A DNA stretch of 64,000 nucleotides. Source: Mactra quadrangularis. Taxonomy: Eukaryota; Mollusca; Bivalvia; Venerida; Mactridae. Location of the stretch: positions 406,001 through 470,000 of the forward strand of contig CM046294.1 in assembly GCA_025267735.1 (NCBI GenBank), in the 5' to 3' direction. The position numbers and the translations under genes were made by a program. Below the pieces are notes generated by a model. That model did no database searches and was not told the DNA's origin. It was given only the letters and a program-made list of their open reading frames with translations. Below are positions 21,425-30,480 of the stretch, one piece after another (position 1 is the stretch's first letter; each line of letters opens with the position of its first letter).

Positions 21425-21615
21425 ATTTTGTCTAGCTGTCAGTGGTGCATACATAACCCAGCTGATTTAAATACTCGATATTTGATTGAAAATACATTTA
21501 TACATGTATATAATATAATAAAGTCTATTTCTTATCGATAGTGGGTGAAGAAAAAGTATAAAGGTATTTAAATTAGCAGGGTTAATGAATGGGCCTCTGA
21601 CAGTTGGAAAATAAT
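21425..21615. mobile_element. CAACTGTCAG-type MITE
   Basis: The left end has CTAGCTGTCAGTGGTGCATA and CCAGCTGATTTAAATACTCG. The right end has GTATTTAAATTAGCAGGGTT and CCTCTGACAGTTGG as the inverse. The roughly 190-bp interior is AT-rich with a TTACATGTATATAA-like centre. It lies downstream of the CARD gene. Confidence 0.7.
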
Positions 21616-22007
21616 TAACAATACAGTGTGTCGAGTTGTTTCATTTTTTTGCAGTAACTGAGTTAGCTTTAAAAAGAGGATTTATAAAATTTAAAAAAAA
21701 GTATTCATTGACATTGTAAATTATAAAATTAGAAAGAACGTTTTATCATATGATTTATTTTACACACAAAAAAACACACAAATAAATCATCATATTACAA
21801 TTGTATTAACATATTAACATGTGTACAATTTAGTCCAGCAACTTTAAACTTTGGGCAATCAAACCACAAGCCGCTTCCATGGTTCATCTGTAACACGCTT
21901 GACTTGGATTCTGGATTTCTAAAATTCATCAGTTACAAAACTGCACAAAAAATAACGTACTGCCACGTCCGGCCAAAGTAATTGCAGCTGCATGAAATCA
22001 AATAGTA
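21616..22007. other. region downstream of the CARD gene
   Basis: A minus-strand AATAAA (plus-strand TTTATT at 21754-21759) is the nearest plausible polyadenylation signal for the CARD gene that I can find, roughly 840 bases past its stop codon. No gene is visible. Confidence 0.3.
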
Positions 22008-22198
22008 CCAGTCTAAATAAAAACATTAATAATTACATATTCAATGAAATTATACAGTGCCAGACTAAAAATAAACATTAATAATTACATATTCAATGAC
22101 ATTATACAGTGCCAGACTAAAAAAAACATTAATAATTACATATTTAATGAAATTATACAGTGCCAGACTAACGATAAACATTATTAATTACATATTTA
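22008..22198. repeat. 52-bp tandem repeat, about 3.7 copies
   Basis: Units begin CCAG.CTAAA at 22008, 22060, 22112 and 22163, giving periods of 52, 52 and 51 bases. Each contains AACATTAATAATTACATATT, then .AATGA.ATTATACAGTG. The array lies 400-590 bases downstream of the CARD gene stop and would be within its 3' UTR if the AATAAA at 21754 is used. Confidence 0.9.
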
Positions 22199-22595
22199 CA
22201 CAAGTTTAATAAATAGTATTTTGCATTGTTTTAAATTATTTATACGGCACTTATATTGCCATAAATTAGACCCAATCTAATAAAACTTGAAAACGAAGCC
22301 CATGCTTAAACTCAATTATGTATTCAAATAACGCACAAAATGGACTAACTCATAACAACACAGTCGCAATAAATACTAAACACTGCTCGCGAATATATCA
22401 ACGACGAGCGTCTACATGTAAGTACAAAATATAAATCTAAACGAAATCAGTTAGAGCATTGAGTCCTTCTCAAGGTTTATAAGATTTGCTCGCCTTTGCA
22501 CAAGAAAGCTTCTTACATTATTGTTTATCTTAACCTTAGGGCTGGTACAATGTCAACAATATCTATACACAGTCTAAAACATTTACGAATGGATC
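22199..22595. other. probable 3' UTR or downstream flank of the CARD gene
   Basis: Noncoding sequence between the tandem array and the stop codon. The short plus-strand frame overlapping 22496-22696 is a shadow of the CARD gene and its flank. Confidence 0.4.
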
Positions 22596-25451
22596 TCAAT
22601 TATTATCATCACTGTCATCATGATCAGTCGATGGACCAAACAGAATGTCTTCAGTTTCTTTTTCAGTCAGTTCGTGTGCTTGCAATATTTTTGTAGTCTT
22701 CGATCGTAAGTTGGATACTCTGTTATGTGCATGCTCCTTGAACTCTAACAAATTCATATCAGATGCAATATCAAACGCGATTTGCGCATGCTCGAGCGCG
22801 CGGGTGTAATTATGTCGTCTGAACTGATAGTCACATTTTGCTAACCGGAAATGCATCTCGAGGATTTTTGAAATAGCTATTTCTGAATTTTCTAGATGTT
22901 CAATATATCGTCCCGCTGAATAAACGTCATCTTCAGATGGAGTTAAAACATCCATCGTCAAACCATTGTCGCCACACCGCAGTAACAGCACAACCAAGCG
23001 ACATAGTGCATACCCAAAACCGAACGGTCCGTCTTTACCGCCATCCCTTTTAAAGTTATTCATTGACCTCTGGAAGCATGATTTTGCTTGTTGAAATAAG
23101 TTCTCATAGGTAGCCATCGCAGCTGGTTTACTTAGATTCAAACATGTCAGCTGTGCCGTTTTGTTTCTAGCATGGTTTATACAGAGCCAGCCGGTCGCTC
23201 TTCCGGTGCAACCAACAGGGTCAGTCTCAAGTATCATCATGGCCTCGTCCAAGGCAGTTTGAAGTTTTGTTAATTTCTTCCTAGTAATATACATTCTTGT
23301 TTTAGCAGTGAATATTTCCAATGTAAAATATCTTGGATTGCTAGTTTTTGGAACGAGTGCCAATGTAGCATTTATATTTTTCTTAGCGGAATCAAAATTG
23401 GAATGAAATAAATCTCTGCTAGTTTGAAGATAACCAATGATGCACCTCAGGTCAAAGTTACATGGAAACTGGTTCTGTAGCTTGCCTGATACGTCTTCAA
23501 ACTTATCAAATTCTCCCTGATTTATTAGCGTGCTTAAATAGTTGAAAGCTACCGCTAGGCGTTTCCGTAGTCTTTCAGTTTGTGTAGATGTGACAGACAT
23601 TGGTAACATCTCTTTATTTGGGTTGTTGTCGGGTTGTGATTCGATAAATTCTTTTGAAGCTTCCTGGTGTCTATATTGTCTCTTTGATTGCGACGTTTTG
23701 TCCCCTGTCATGTGGCAATCAAAGTTAAATACGTCTGTTACGCCGCCTATAGCTTTAATGGTTTCACTTTTATGTTCTTTGATAATTTGAGCGGTTCCAA
23801 CGAACTTTGAACATGGTTCAACAATGCACCCGTCCACACAATCGAAATTGGTCCCCACATTTTCTTCACATTTATTTGCGTCAACGACGGCACTGTCTGA
23901 TTCAATAACATTGTCATAAGCCTGAATTTTACTCTCGGCAATAAAAAGTTCATCAGCGTCCTTATTAACCTTGTCAGGAATAGTTTCGACTTGTTTAAGA
24001 TGTGTGCTTTCAGTTTTACTAATTGTCATTGTAAAGAAATCACTGTCAGTATTTGTATTTACACCTGGATGTATTAAGTCTCTTTGAGCATTGTCTTTAC
24101 CGATGGCTTTATTATCAGAGTCAACGTGCATGCTAAATGACTTAAGCTCCATTTCTCGCCAACTATTATGCTGCAATTTATCAAATTTCCTTTTGTTCAA
24201 ATGAACGTCATCAATTTCACTCGATGCATGTTTGGACAAACCAATCGAGGATGGATTTCTACTTCTTGCAGCGATTGTCTGGTCTTTGTCCGCTTCTAAT
24301 TCACGGTTGGTTAAAAGAGAATTTATATTTAGCTCTTCAGCTTGATCTAAAGCGCAAACATCTTTAGCAATATCATTCTGCTGACCAAATTTAACAATGC
24401 ATTTTGCCTGCTTGTCAATGTGCGACATGTTCAAACTTCCAAATGAAAGTTTTGCATAGCTATCATAATCACTCAAGTCTGAATGCAAGTCATTTCTCTC
24501 GTACAGAGCTGAGTCTTTCCCATGTCCTGTTCTAGACTCGTTTAAACTTCCGAATGATAGTTTTGTATATTCACCAGAGTCGTCAAAACTAGAGTTAGAT
24601 TCTTTTCTATCAGAAGCCACAGTAGTTTCTACAGTGTTGCTTGTTTTATCATTTCTGACTCGACTTGGTATTAGTGGTATTACATCTGGCTTCCTCTCCG
24701 CGAATTTTTCATGCCACTTTTTACCTTTATCTTTTGGAAAACTACAGTACGATTCCGGCTCTATTTCTTGCTTAGACTTTTCACTTGTGGTCTTTTCTAC
24801 TCCACTACTGACTATTTCTTCAACAATGTAACGATATTTCTTCATCAAGGCGCGTTTTAAAGACTCGACTACCTCTGTGTCAGGGTTCTGTAATAAAATG
24901 TCGAATAGAACTTCGCATCGCTGTCGTCTTGTAGCACGTGATATGACAAGGTCAATATCATACATGTCGATCATGTGATCTTGAAAGAACTGGTCAATGA
25001 CGTCACGTGGTTCTATATTGTCGAGAAAAAGACAGCATTGCCATCTCAGAAGATTGATTAAATTGGTGTTCTTGATCTTTCCATTGTTTTCAAACTGTTC
25101 AGAAAATTTCAAACATGGCGGACAGGAACCGGAAATAAGCGGTTTGTCAGGTTGGACATGGTGTCGATTATCAAGTTGAGCTGGAACAAGCAACTTTGCT
25201 AAATTGTAATATTCGCCATTTTGCAATGCCTTCTGGAAAGATCCATAAGCGACCGGGCCACGTGTTGGTATAATGGATAAAAGCGATTGAACCCGTTCTT
25301 TCCGTGTTCTTGCAGACGCAACAAACTCTAAATCATTTTCAGTGAGTACACCATCTTCATACAATGAATCTAGTACGGCCCCTTTAGGCTCTAGATCCTC
25401 GACAATATCTACACGATGTCGTCTCAGAGCATCCTGATGCTCACTGCTCAT
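22596..25451 (-). CDS. tandem-CARD protein with TPR-like C-terminal half
   Basis: A 951-residue protein in one uninterrupted frame. Residues 4-90 form a CARD-like six-helix domain (QDALRRHRVDIVEDL, VLDSLYEDGVLTENDLEFV, RKERVQSLLSIIPTRG, FQKAL). Residues 127-216 look like a second, diverged CARD (LLRWQCCLFLDNIEP, FFQDHMID, RRQRCEVLFDIL, SLKRALMKKY). Residues 217-615 are polar and presumably disordered, and carry the duplicated motifs YTKLSFGSLN (295-304) and YAKLSFGSLN (332-341). Residues 620-925 are helical, in pairs reminiscent of TPR repeats (AFNYLSTLINQGEFDKFEDV; YTRALEHAQIAFDIASDM). The tail is acidic. CARDs normally assemble signalling platforms in apoptosis or innate immunity, so a cytosolic adaptor or sensor is likely; the ligand is unknown. 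The ATG is the first in frame and sits 69 nt inside the predicted second exon. No family name is certain. Confidence 0.85.
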   Translation of the reverse strand: MSSEHQDALRRHRVDIVEDLEPKGAVLDSLYEDGVLTENDLEFVASARTRKERVQSLLSIIPTRGPVAYGSFQKALQNGEYYNLAKLLVPAQLDNRHHVQPDKPLISGSCPPCLKFSEQFENNGKIKNTNLINLLRWQCCLFLDNIEPRDVIDQFFQDHMIDMYDIDLVISRATRRQRCEVLFDILLQNPDTEVVESLKRALMKKYRYIVEEIVSSGVEKTTSEKSKQEIEPESYCSFPKDKGKKWHEKFAERKPDVIPLIPSRVRNDKTSNTVETTVASDRKESNSSFDDSGEYTKLSFGSLNESRTGHGKDSALYERNDLHSDLSDYDSYAKLSFGSLNMSHIDKQAKCIVKFGQQNDIAKDVCALDQAEELNINSLLTNRELEADKDQTIAARSRNPSSIGLSKHASSEIDDVHLNKRKFDKLQHNSWREMELKSFSMHVDSDNKAIGKDNAQRDLIHPGVNTNTDSDFFTMTISKTESTHLKQVETIPDKVNKDADELFIAESKIQAYDNVIESDSAVVDANKCEENVGTNFDCVDGCIVEPCSKFVGTAQIIKEHKSETIKAIGGVTDVFNFDCHMTGDKTSQSKRQYRHQEASKEFIESQPDNNPNKEMLPMSVTSTQTERLRKRLAVAFNYLSTLINQGEFDKFEDVSGKLQNQFPCNFDLRCIIGYLQTSRDLFHSNFDSAKKNINATLALVPKTSNPRYFTLEIFTAKTRMYITRKKLTKLQTALDEAMMILETDPVGCTGRATGWLCINHARNKTAQLTCLNLSKPAAMATYENLFQQAKSCFQRSMNNFKRDGGKDGPFGFGYALCRLVVLLLRCGDNGLTMDVLTPSEDDVYSAGRYIEHLENSEIAISKILEMHFRLAKCDYQFRRHNYTRALEHAQIAFDIASDMNLLEFKEHAHNRVSNLRSKTTKILQAHELTEKETEDILFGPSTDHDDSDDNN

Positions 25452-25548
25452 CTGGCTGATAGTTGAGTGTTTCTCTGTTGTGTGTTCTAAGGGTGTTCTG
25501 ATTCCGTACTGATACTGTATCTGAAATTAGAAGATATACATACATGTA

Positions 25549-25712
25549 GGTCTAGTTAACAGCAGACATTATTTCAGTGGAGTGAGGTTGGTCTAGTTAA
25601 CAGCAGACATTATTTCAGTGGAGTGAGGTTGGTCTAGTTAACAGCAGACTTTATTTCAGTGGAGTGAGGTTGGTCTAGTTAACAGCAGACTTTATTTCAG
25701 TGGAGTGAGGTT
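25549..25712. repeat. 41-bp minisatellite, four units
   Basis: Exactly four 41-bp units start GGTCTAGTTAACAGCAGAC and end TTTCAGTGGAGTGAGGTT. Units 1-2 differ from units 3-4 only at one A/T position, so the array grew by doubling. It lies 29 bases from the predicted 3' splice site of the CARD gene intron, so length variation could affect splicing; this is untested. Confidence 0.95.
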
Positions 25713-25734
25713 ATGAGTTGTATGCCCCTTTTCA

Positions 25735-25960
25735 ACAGGTGCTTTTTTGGTTGGGTTCTACGCTGTAGAAATACACTGTAAAGGTCATTACACGGCACTC
25801 AGACAATCTACTCACCTTTCCTGGAAAAGCTAAATCTCTGAATTTATAGTATAGCTATTAACCAGTTACTAGGTGCATACTTCCGTCAGTGACTGACAAC
25901 TGTCCAAATGGTAACTTATTTAGAATCAGTAGTAGGGAGAAGAATGGCTGTAGTTGATAT
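25735..25960 (-). mobile_element. SINE with tRNA-Lys-like head, headless copy
   Basis: Reverse-oriented body: TTGGGTTCTACGCTGTAG, AATCTACTCACC, CCTGGAAAAGCTAAATCTCT, ACTTCCGTCAGTGACTGACA, TTTAGAATCAGTAGTAGG and AAGAATGGCTGTAG. The tRNA-like head is missing. It lies in the predicted CARD gene intron. Confidence 0.7.
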
Positions 25961-26559
25961 TGAAAAGAAAGTATTATCATAATGTCACTTTTTGAGCTCC
26001 ATAGCATTCCAACAACAGTGATCTATTCATGTTCGCGTTCAGTCGGAGCTATACAATAGTAAATGTTCGGGAATTATAAAGTAATGTCTCGTGACATGGC
26101 GTGGTTATTTTAAATGTATAAATCCATGTACACTTAGTCTAAACAATTAAGTATACACAGAATACTTGGTGATTAATTAATGAATTAATCGTCACGTGAT
26201 TTACGTGATGTGCTTTATTTAATTTCCTTGAAAAAGTGACAAAATTTCCTTGAATGTTTGAGTTATGTAGAATTGATATACGGTGCACGCGGAAGTTCAC
26301 ACAAATATATTTATACATTATGTAAACACAAGTGTGTGTATATATCAGTTGAAAGAATGATTTGAAAAATATACAGTTTGAATAGTTTATCAATTTCCAT
26401 TTCGCCAAAATGGTAATTAAAAATTAGATATATTAACTATTTTTCATTTTATTCATTCGTTTAGTGGTATTTTAGAAGTGGTGCCCAGACCCAGTGGTAA
26501 ACAATTAACTCCTTTACCATGGGAAAACATTATCAGTCCTAAGTGTTTGGATTAGTCTG
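25961..26559. other. intronic, nothing recognised
   Basis: AT-rich sequence with no repeats I can name and no protein-like frame. Confidence 0.35.
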
Positions 26560-26700
26560 CATGCACAAGGGGGTCTAAGATTTTTTCCAAACTTTTCTAG
26601 GGGGGGGGGGGGGGGGGCGGGAGTCCATACGTTCGAACCACAACCATCCACTGTTTGCAGAATAATGCAACACATTAATTATAAAAACTATCTAATCATT
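26560..26700 (-). repeat. dispersed repeat with long poly-G tract
   Basis: An uninterrupted run of 18 G starts near 26601, followed by CGGG. On the minus strand the region contains TTATTCTGCAAACAGT, TGTGGTTCGAACGTATGGAC and CCTAGAAAAGTTTGGA. These words also occur around 56730-56830 and 62900-63010, so this is a third, diverged copy of that repeat. Confidence 0.55.
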
Positions 26701-27944
26701 AGATCTATGTTAAGCTCAAAGGCCAGCGAAGCGAGTCCGAGAAAAATTGATTCATGCTACTTAGAAATGACTTACAATTTAAAAAAATACACTTATGGAA
26801 AGGTACATTTAGGACTTTCAGGGGCGTCCGGACCTCCCCCCTCCCTTCCTGCTAGATCAGTCTTTGATGCAAGTGGGGTAAGTATCAGTTAAACAAAGAC
26901 TTCCGACTTCTTTAACTAGCTGACGTGTTTTTGATAATAATTCATATACTTCCTCAAATATGTTGTTTATTTTGTTATCAGTTATAACTCATTAATCAAT
27001 TGTTTCTTTTATCCTAACATTTTGTCAAAACAAACCACATGACCGATGATAAAATATTTGCTACGATAACGTATGCAGTCTACGAAATAACAGTGCAAAG
27101 TATCGAGTCCAGCGAGGGTTCAAGCTTTAGGTTAAAAATAACTGCCCGAAAACCCGGATCCAAACTTAATATCAATAATAGAACTACATACATGTACGGA
27201 CATTTCATATTGCAAAGATGACCGGCCTAACTATTCATAAATTTAAGTATTATCAATCGGCTGAATCTAACCTTTGGTTCATGTAAAGTTTTTATAACTC
27301 GGAAACCCTGTCGACCGGTTATGGTTTGGTCATTTGCATCAAGATATAGTATAGCAAATACAAAACGCATGTTTATTTTACATAAAATGATTATAATTTG
27401 TACTTAGGCCACCCATATAAATTATATGACAACTGTAAGTTCTACGCAAAATACTGAATTTATTCCTTTCTGGACCAAACACTATGCTGAATTCTTGTTT
27501 GTTTGGGTTTTACAGCGCACCAACACAAAGAGGTCATATCGCGCCTGAATTTTTGAGAAATATAAAACGATTAACTGAAAGCCTTGTTATGGCTTGCAAA
27601 ACTTGACCTTTCACATTTTTCATCAGATGCGGCATTAAGCGCCCGATCATTAACAGTATAGACACTAATTCGCTGAAGACCTTTAGCGACAGAACGCCCA
27701 TATCGTTCGCTCTGAAATATATTTTCAATAGAAAACAGGAAGTAATCACTGTGACCTACATTTCCCATGTATATCAATCATTGTGGTTGTGGGAACCCAA
27801 AATCGTAAATTGATTATATCACTGTTCATTCATTCATATAATTTGATATTTTAATATGCTTATTTCATACCCTGACAAAAGAGATATATTACGTGTACCG
27901 GAAGTTTTAATTTACCATTAGTTGCGTTCTATACATAGAAGCTA
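26701..27944. other. intronic, no gene seen
   Basis: Low-information sequence. The small overlapping minus frames at 27534-27777 have mixed composition and no recognisable domain; I do not call them. Confidence 0.35.
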
Positions 27945-28020
27945 AGGCTGTCGGCGTCCCCCGAAAAAAAATCTTTAAACACATTTGGTTTTTAAAAAAA
28001 TGTGGGGACGCCGACAGCCT
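27945..28020. repeat. GC-rich hairpin inserted in an older repeat
   Basis: A perfect 17-bp stem, AGGCTGTCGGCGTCCCC against GGGGACGCCGACAGCCT, surrounds a 42-nt A/T-rich loop. The outer flanks carry CATAGAAG on both sides (27934-27941 and 28024-28031), a possible target duplication. The right flank continues into a repeat also seen at 20063-20107, so the hairpin may have been inserted into it. Confidence 0.6.
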
Positions 28021-28483
28021 GTGCATAGAAGGTGAAGATATCAGTTAGACCGTTTGTGTACAAAACGCAAATGAATGAACTCTGTTAGGTTTATACCCCC
28101 AAAAAAATCGAATCAAAACAAATCAACCAAAATCTTTAATCTTAACATTATAATGTAGTTAGAAATTCTCTAAAAAAAATATATAAAAAATAAACATATA
28201 CCCCTCAATCTTTAATATAAAAAAAACAGTTTCATGTTTGGATAATTTTATTCATGATTCATGGTTTTGATTATATGTATATATTATGTATATATTTGTT
28301 TGATGTCATTTAATAAAAATGACCATTTTCAATTCAAATCCATGTTGTTCGTTGATTGTATTCCTTTTATTATCAAACGGAGAAAACTTCTTGTCGAGAA
28401 AGATATACATAAATATATGTTATTAACCACAACATGAAACTGCCAAATATTGAAATACAAAAACTTGAGTATTAATAGTTATT
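28021..28483. other. intronic, AT-rich
   Basis: Contains the tail of the GAAGGTGAAGATATCA repeat (28029-28065), then very A/T-rich DNA. Nothing else is supported. Confidence 0.35.
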
Positions 28484-28489
28484 GCTTAC

Positions 28490-28595
28490 CTTGTATATTC
28501 ACAGTGATCAAATTCGCCCATCAAATCATAACTTAGTCTTGCGGAAGTCAGCAAAAATAAACTGACGTGTGTCCTTCCAAGTTAAATTGTCCGAA
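28490..28595 (-). other. predicted noncoding first exon of the CARD gene
   Basis: It lies between a TATA-like box and a strong splice donor, on the same strand as the CARD gene. It contains only one short ATG-started frame (MIstart near TTATGATTTGATGGG), so it is most likely untranslated. The transcription start near 28592-28596 is estimated from the usual 25-31 nt spacing to the TATA box. Confidence 0.35.
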
Positions 28596-28620
28596 AAAGT
28601 ATAAACTCGGCTATCGTCTC

Positions 28621-28658
28621 TTTATATAGCAAACATTTGAGGCGTCTTGGAAACCCCC
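28621..28658 (-). promoter_or_regulatory. TATA box with adjacent NF-kB-like site
   Basis: On the minus strand, GGGGGTTTCC (28649-28658) fits the NF-kB consensus GGGRNNYYCC exactly. It is followed about 20 bases later by TATATAAA (28621-28628). Just upstream, GAAATTTC and TTTTTTCTGTG resemble interferon-response half-sites, but weakly. This is the layout of an inducible promoter. Assignment to the CARD gene depends on the predicted first exon. Confidence 0.4.
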
Positions 28659-28964
28659 GAAATTTCACAGAAAAAAGTAGGCTGTCCCATTCATAATTTT
28701 AGCGATAAAATAAATAACTACGAGCTACGAGTGTTGACTACTATATAAATATGTATGTATATAAATTGTGAGGAGATTTAAATCCACATGAATATGACAA
28801 ATGTCTATATTTAGGCCTAAGTGGGATTTTTATTATTTATATGTTGTATGCGCCTGACCAAGTTTTACGACCAAAAACAGAGTAACATTCGCAAGCAGAA
28901 TAAATGAGTGTCAAAATGTATTAAGTTATATCTAACGATATTGCTATCGTTAATTTTCTTCAAC
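28659..28964. other. upstream flank of the predicted promoter
   Basis: AT-rich noncoding sequence. No further gene or clear binding site is seen. Confidence 0.3.
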
Positions 28965-29126
28965 TGTCAGTGAAGCATATATTAACCCCTGTGATTTAAA
29001 TACTCGTTTTTTTCTATAGTCCTCGTTCATAAGTACGGGTATCTATTTCTATCGATCGTGAGTATGGAAATACTGTTGTGATTATTTAAATCAGCGGGGT
29101 TAATGTATGTGCCACTGACAGTTGAA
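28965..29126. mobile_element. CAACTGTCAG-type MITE
   Basis: The left terminus has TTCAACTGTCAGTGAAGCAT and GTGATTTAAATACTCG. The right terminus is ATTTAAATCAGCGGGGTTAA then TGCCACTGACAGTTGAA. It is a good full-length member, about 160 bp, with two internal inverted words (TCTATAG / CTATCGAT region). Confidence 0.75.
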
Positions 29127-29191
29127 AAAAATAGATTTATTATTGTTTAATGGTCGCATTGGTCCAATATCTAAACATACTGGAGGGAACG

Positions 29192-29263
29192 TATTCTCAT
29201 ACTCAGAGGCTATCAAGATTCTCGATACAAACGAGATCTTGATAAACTCTTGGTATGAGAATG
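29192..29263. mobile_element. 72-bp palindromic micro-element, aged copy
   Basis: Arms TATTCTCATACTCAGAGGC + TATCAAGATTCTCG and CGAGATCTTGAT + AAACTCTTGGTATGAGAATG are inverse with several mismatches. The flanks GAGGGAACG (29183-29191) and GGGGGTACG (29264-29272) agree at 7 of 9 positions, consistent with an old 9-bp duplication at the same boundaries as in the two perfect copies. Confidence 0.7.
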
Positions 29264-30009
29264 GGGGGTACGTCACATCAATAATAAAATAAAATGCCCT
29301 TATGTCATAAACTCTTTGATCTATCAAAATTCGGTATAACCTATTTTTGGTAAATAATAGAACTCATTTTTAACCTAGCGAACTTTTCAAGGCTAAGAAA
29401 ACAGACAAAACAAAGAAAGTAACTTTAATTATAGTCCGAACAAAAAAACAAACACTGTTTATAATAACGATAGAATAAACTAATCCACGACGAGGGACGC
29501 TCAGGATGACAATAACATAAACATGTGATATGTTTTACGATTGTCTTAGTTGTTAGTGTAATGGAAAAGATTTTTACCATTACAAGCACGATTTACCAAC
29601 AAATGGTGGTATCCATCATGCTAATTTTGTTAAAATAAATTACACACATTTTATTTTCATTACTACCTACCCCTGAAATGGATTGTCTCATTTCTAATGT
29701 TTACCCAAACACGCTTTGGTTTTTTATGTACGCACTATAGTAATACATTTGTAGTTTCTATTACAATTCGCCGTACATACTATTGTAAAAAAGTTTCTTG
29801 TAAAAAACGACGTAAAATAAAACAAATGCATGTTCGAGACATTAAGTGGCCTTGATTCTAACTATCATCAAAATCAACTGACGCAATGTATGTCACGCTT
29901 CAAGTGTTGTTATACAAGTTTTGTTTGTTTTTTTAGAGGATCGGTTGTTATTTATATACATTGTAAAAATCTTTATAATTATTTATGCCCTGCGTTCAGT
30001 TACCGCAAA
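29264..30009. other. intergenic, nothing recognised
   Basis: AT-rich. The open frames near 29830-30115 overlap the next foldback element and are incidental. Confidence 0.35.
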
Positions 30010-30287
30010 CGTTACAAAACGTTCCGTAACGATACATTCGGAACTCCTCGGCCATTCGCTGCGAATAATCTCGAACATTTTCAGACGCTTTTTTAAACTA
30101 CCGGTGTTAAAGTAAACAAATATATGATCGCTTAGGTATTGAGTGATGTTTCGTTTTTAGTCCGTAAATTTTGAAACATCACTCATTGCCTTAACGATCT
30201 CATATTTGTGTATTAGATTAGGTTATTCGCAGCGAATGGCCGAGGAGTTCCGAATGTATCGTTATGTAACGTTCTGTAACGTTTTGT
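30010..30287. mobile_element. 278-bp compound foldback element
   Basis: The outer arms at 30010-30068 and 30223-30287 are long inverse complements (GATACATTCGGAACTCCTCG, GCCATTCGCTGCGAATAA) plus CGTTAC/CGTAACG repeats at the ends. Between them a second inverted pair, GATCGCTTAGGTATTGAGTG + ATGTTTCG against GAAACATCACTC + ATTGCCTTAACGATC (30126-30200), forms an inner hairpin. The loop is asymmetrical. No target duplication is evident. Confidence 0.75.
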
Positions 30288-30390
30288 GTAATTGAACACA
30301 CTACTGGTTTCACTTAAAATACGTATCAGAATGTTTGTGTTTCATATGTTCTGCTTTGCGCTGCATTGTGATGTTTTACACTGATCTCAT

Positions 30391-30480
30391 CTGTTTTGTT
30401 CAGTTCTGTTCTGTTCTGTTCTGCACTATATAAACTGCTATACTCTTCTTTGTTCTGCTTTGTTCTGCTCTGTTCTGTTA
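30391..30480. repeat. degenerate TTCTG pentanucleotide repeat
   Basis: Interrupted TTCTG / TTTTG / CTCTG units, the same motif as the large array at 31818. Short reverse-orientation tracts (ACAGA) are at 13021-13046 and 44244-44259. Confidence 0.85.

Larger units (their letters stand above)
25521..28489 (-). other. predicted 5' UTR intron of the CARD gene
   Basis: On the minus strand, TTCTAATTTCAG ends at 25521, 69 nt before the CARD start codon, and is a strong 3' splice site with an adjacent CTAAT-like branch word. A good donor, CAAG|GTAAGC, is at 28490/28489. The span between them is 2969 bp and holds a minisatellite, a SINE, a poly-G tract and a hairpin, but no gene. The pairing of these two sites is inferred. 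Confidence 0.45.

Noticed and set aside
25549..25712. CRISPR-like array
   Set aside because: Units are directly adjacent with no spacers; it is a minisatellite.
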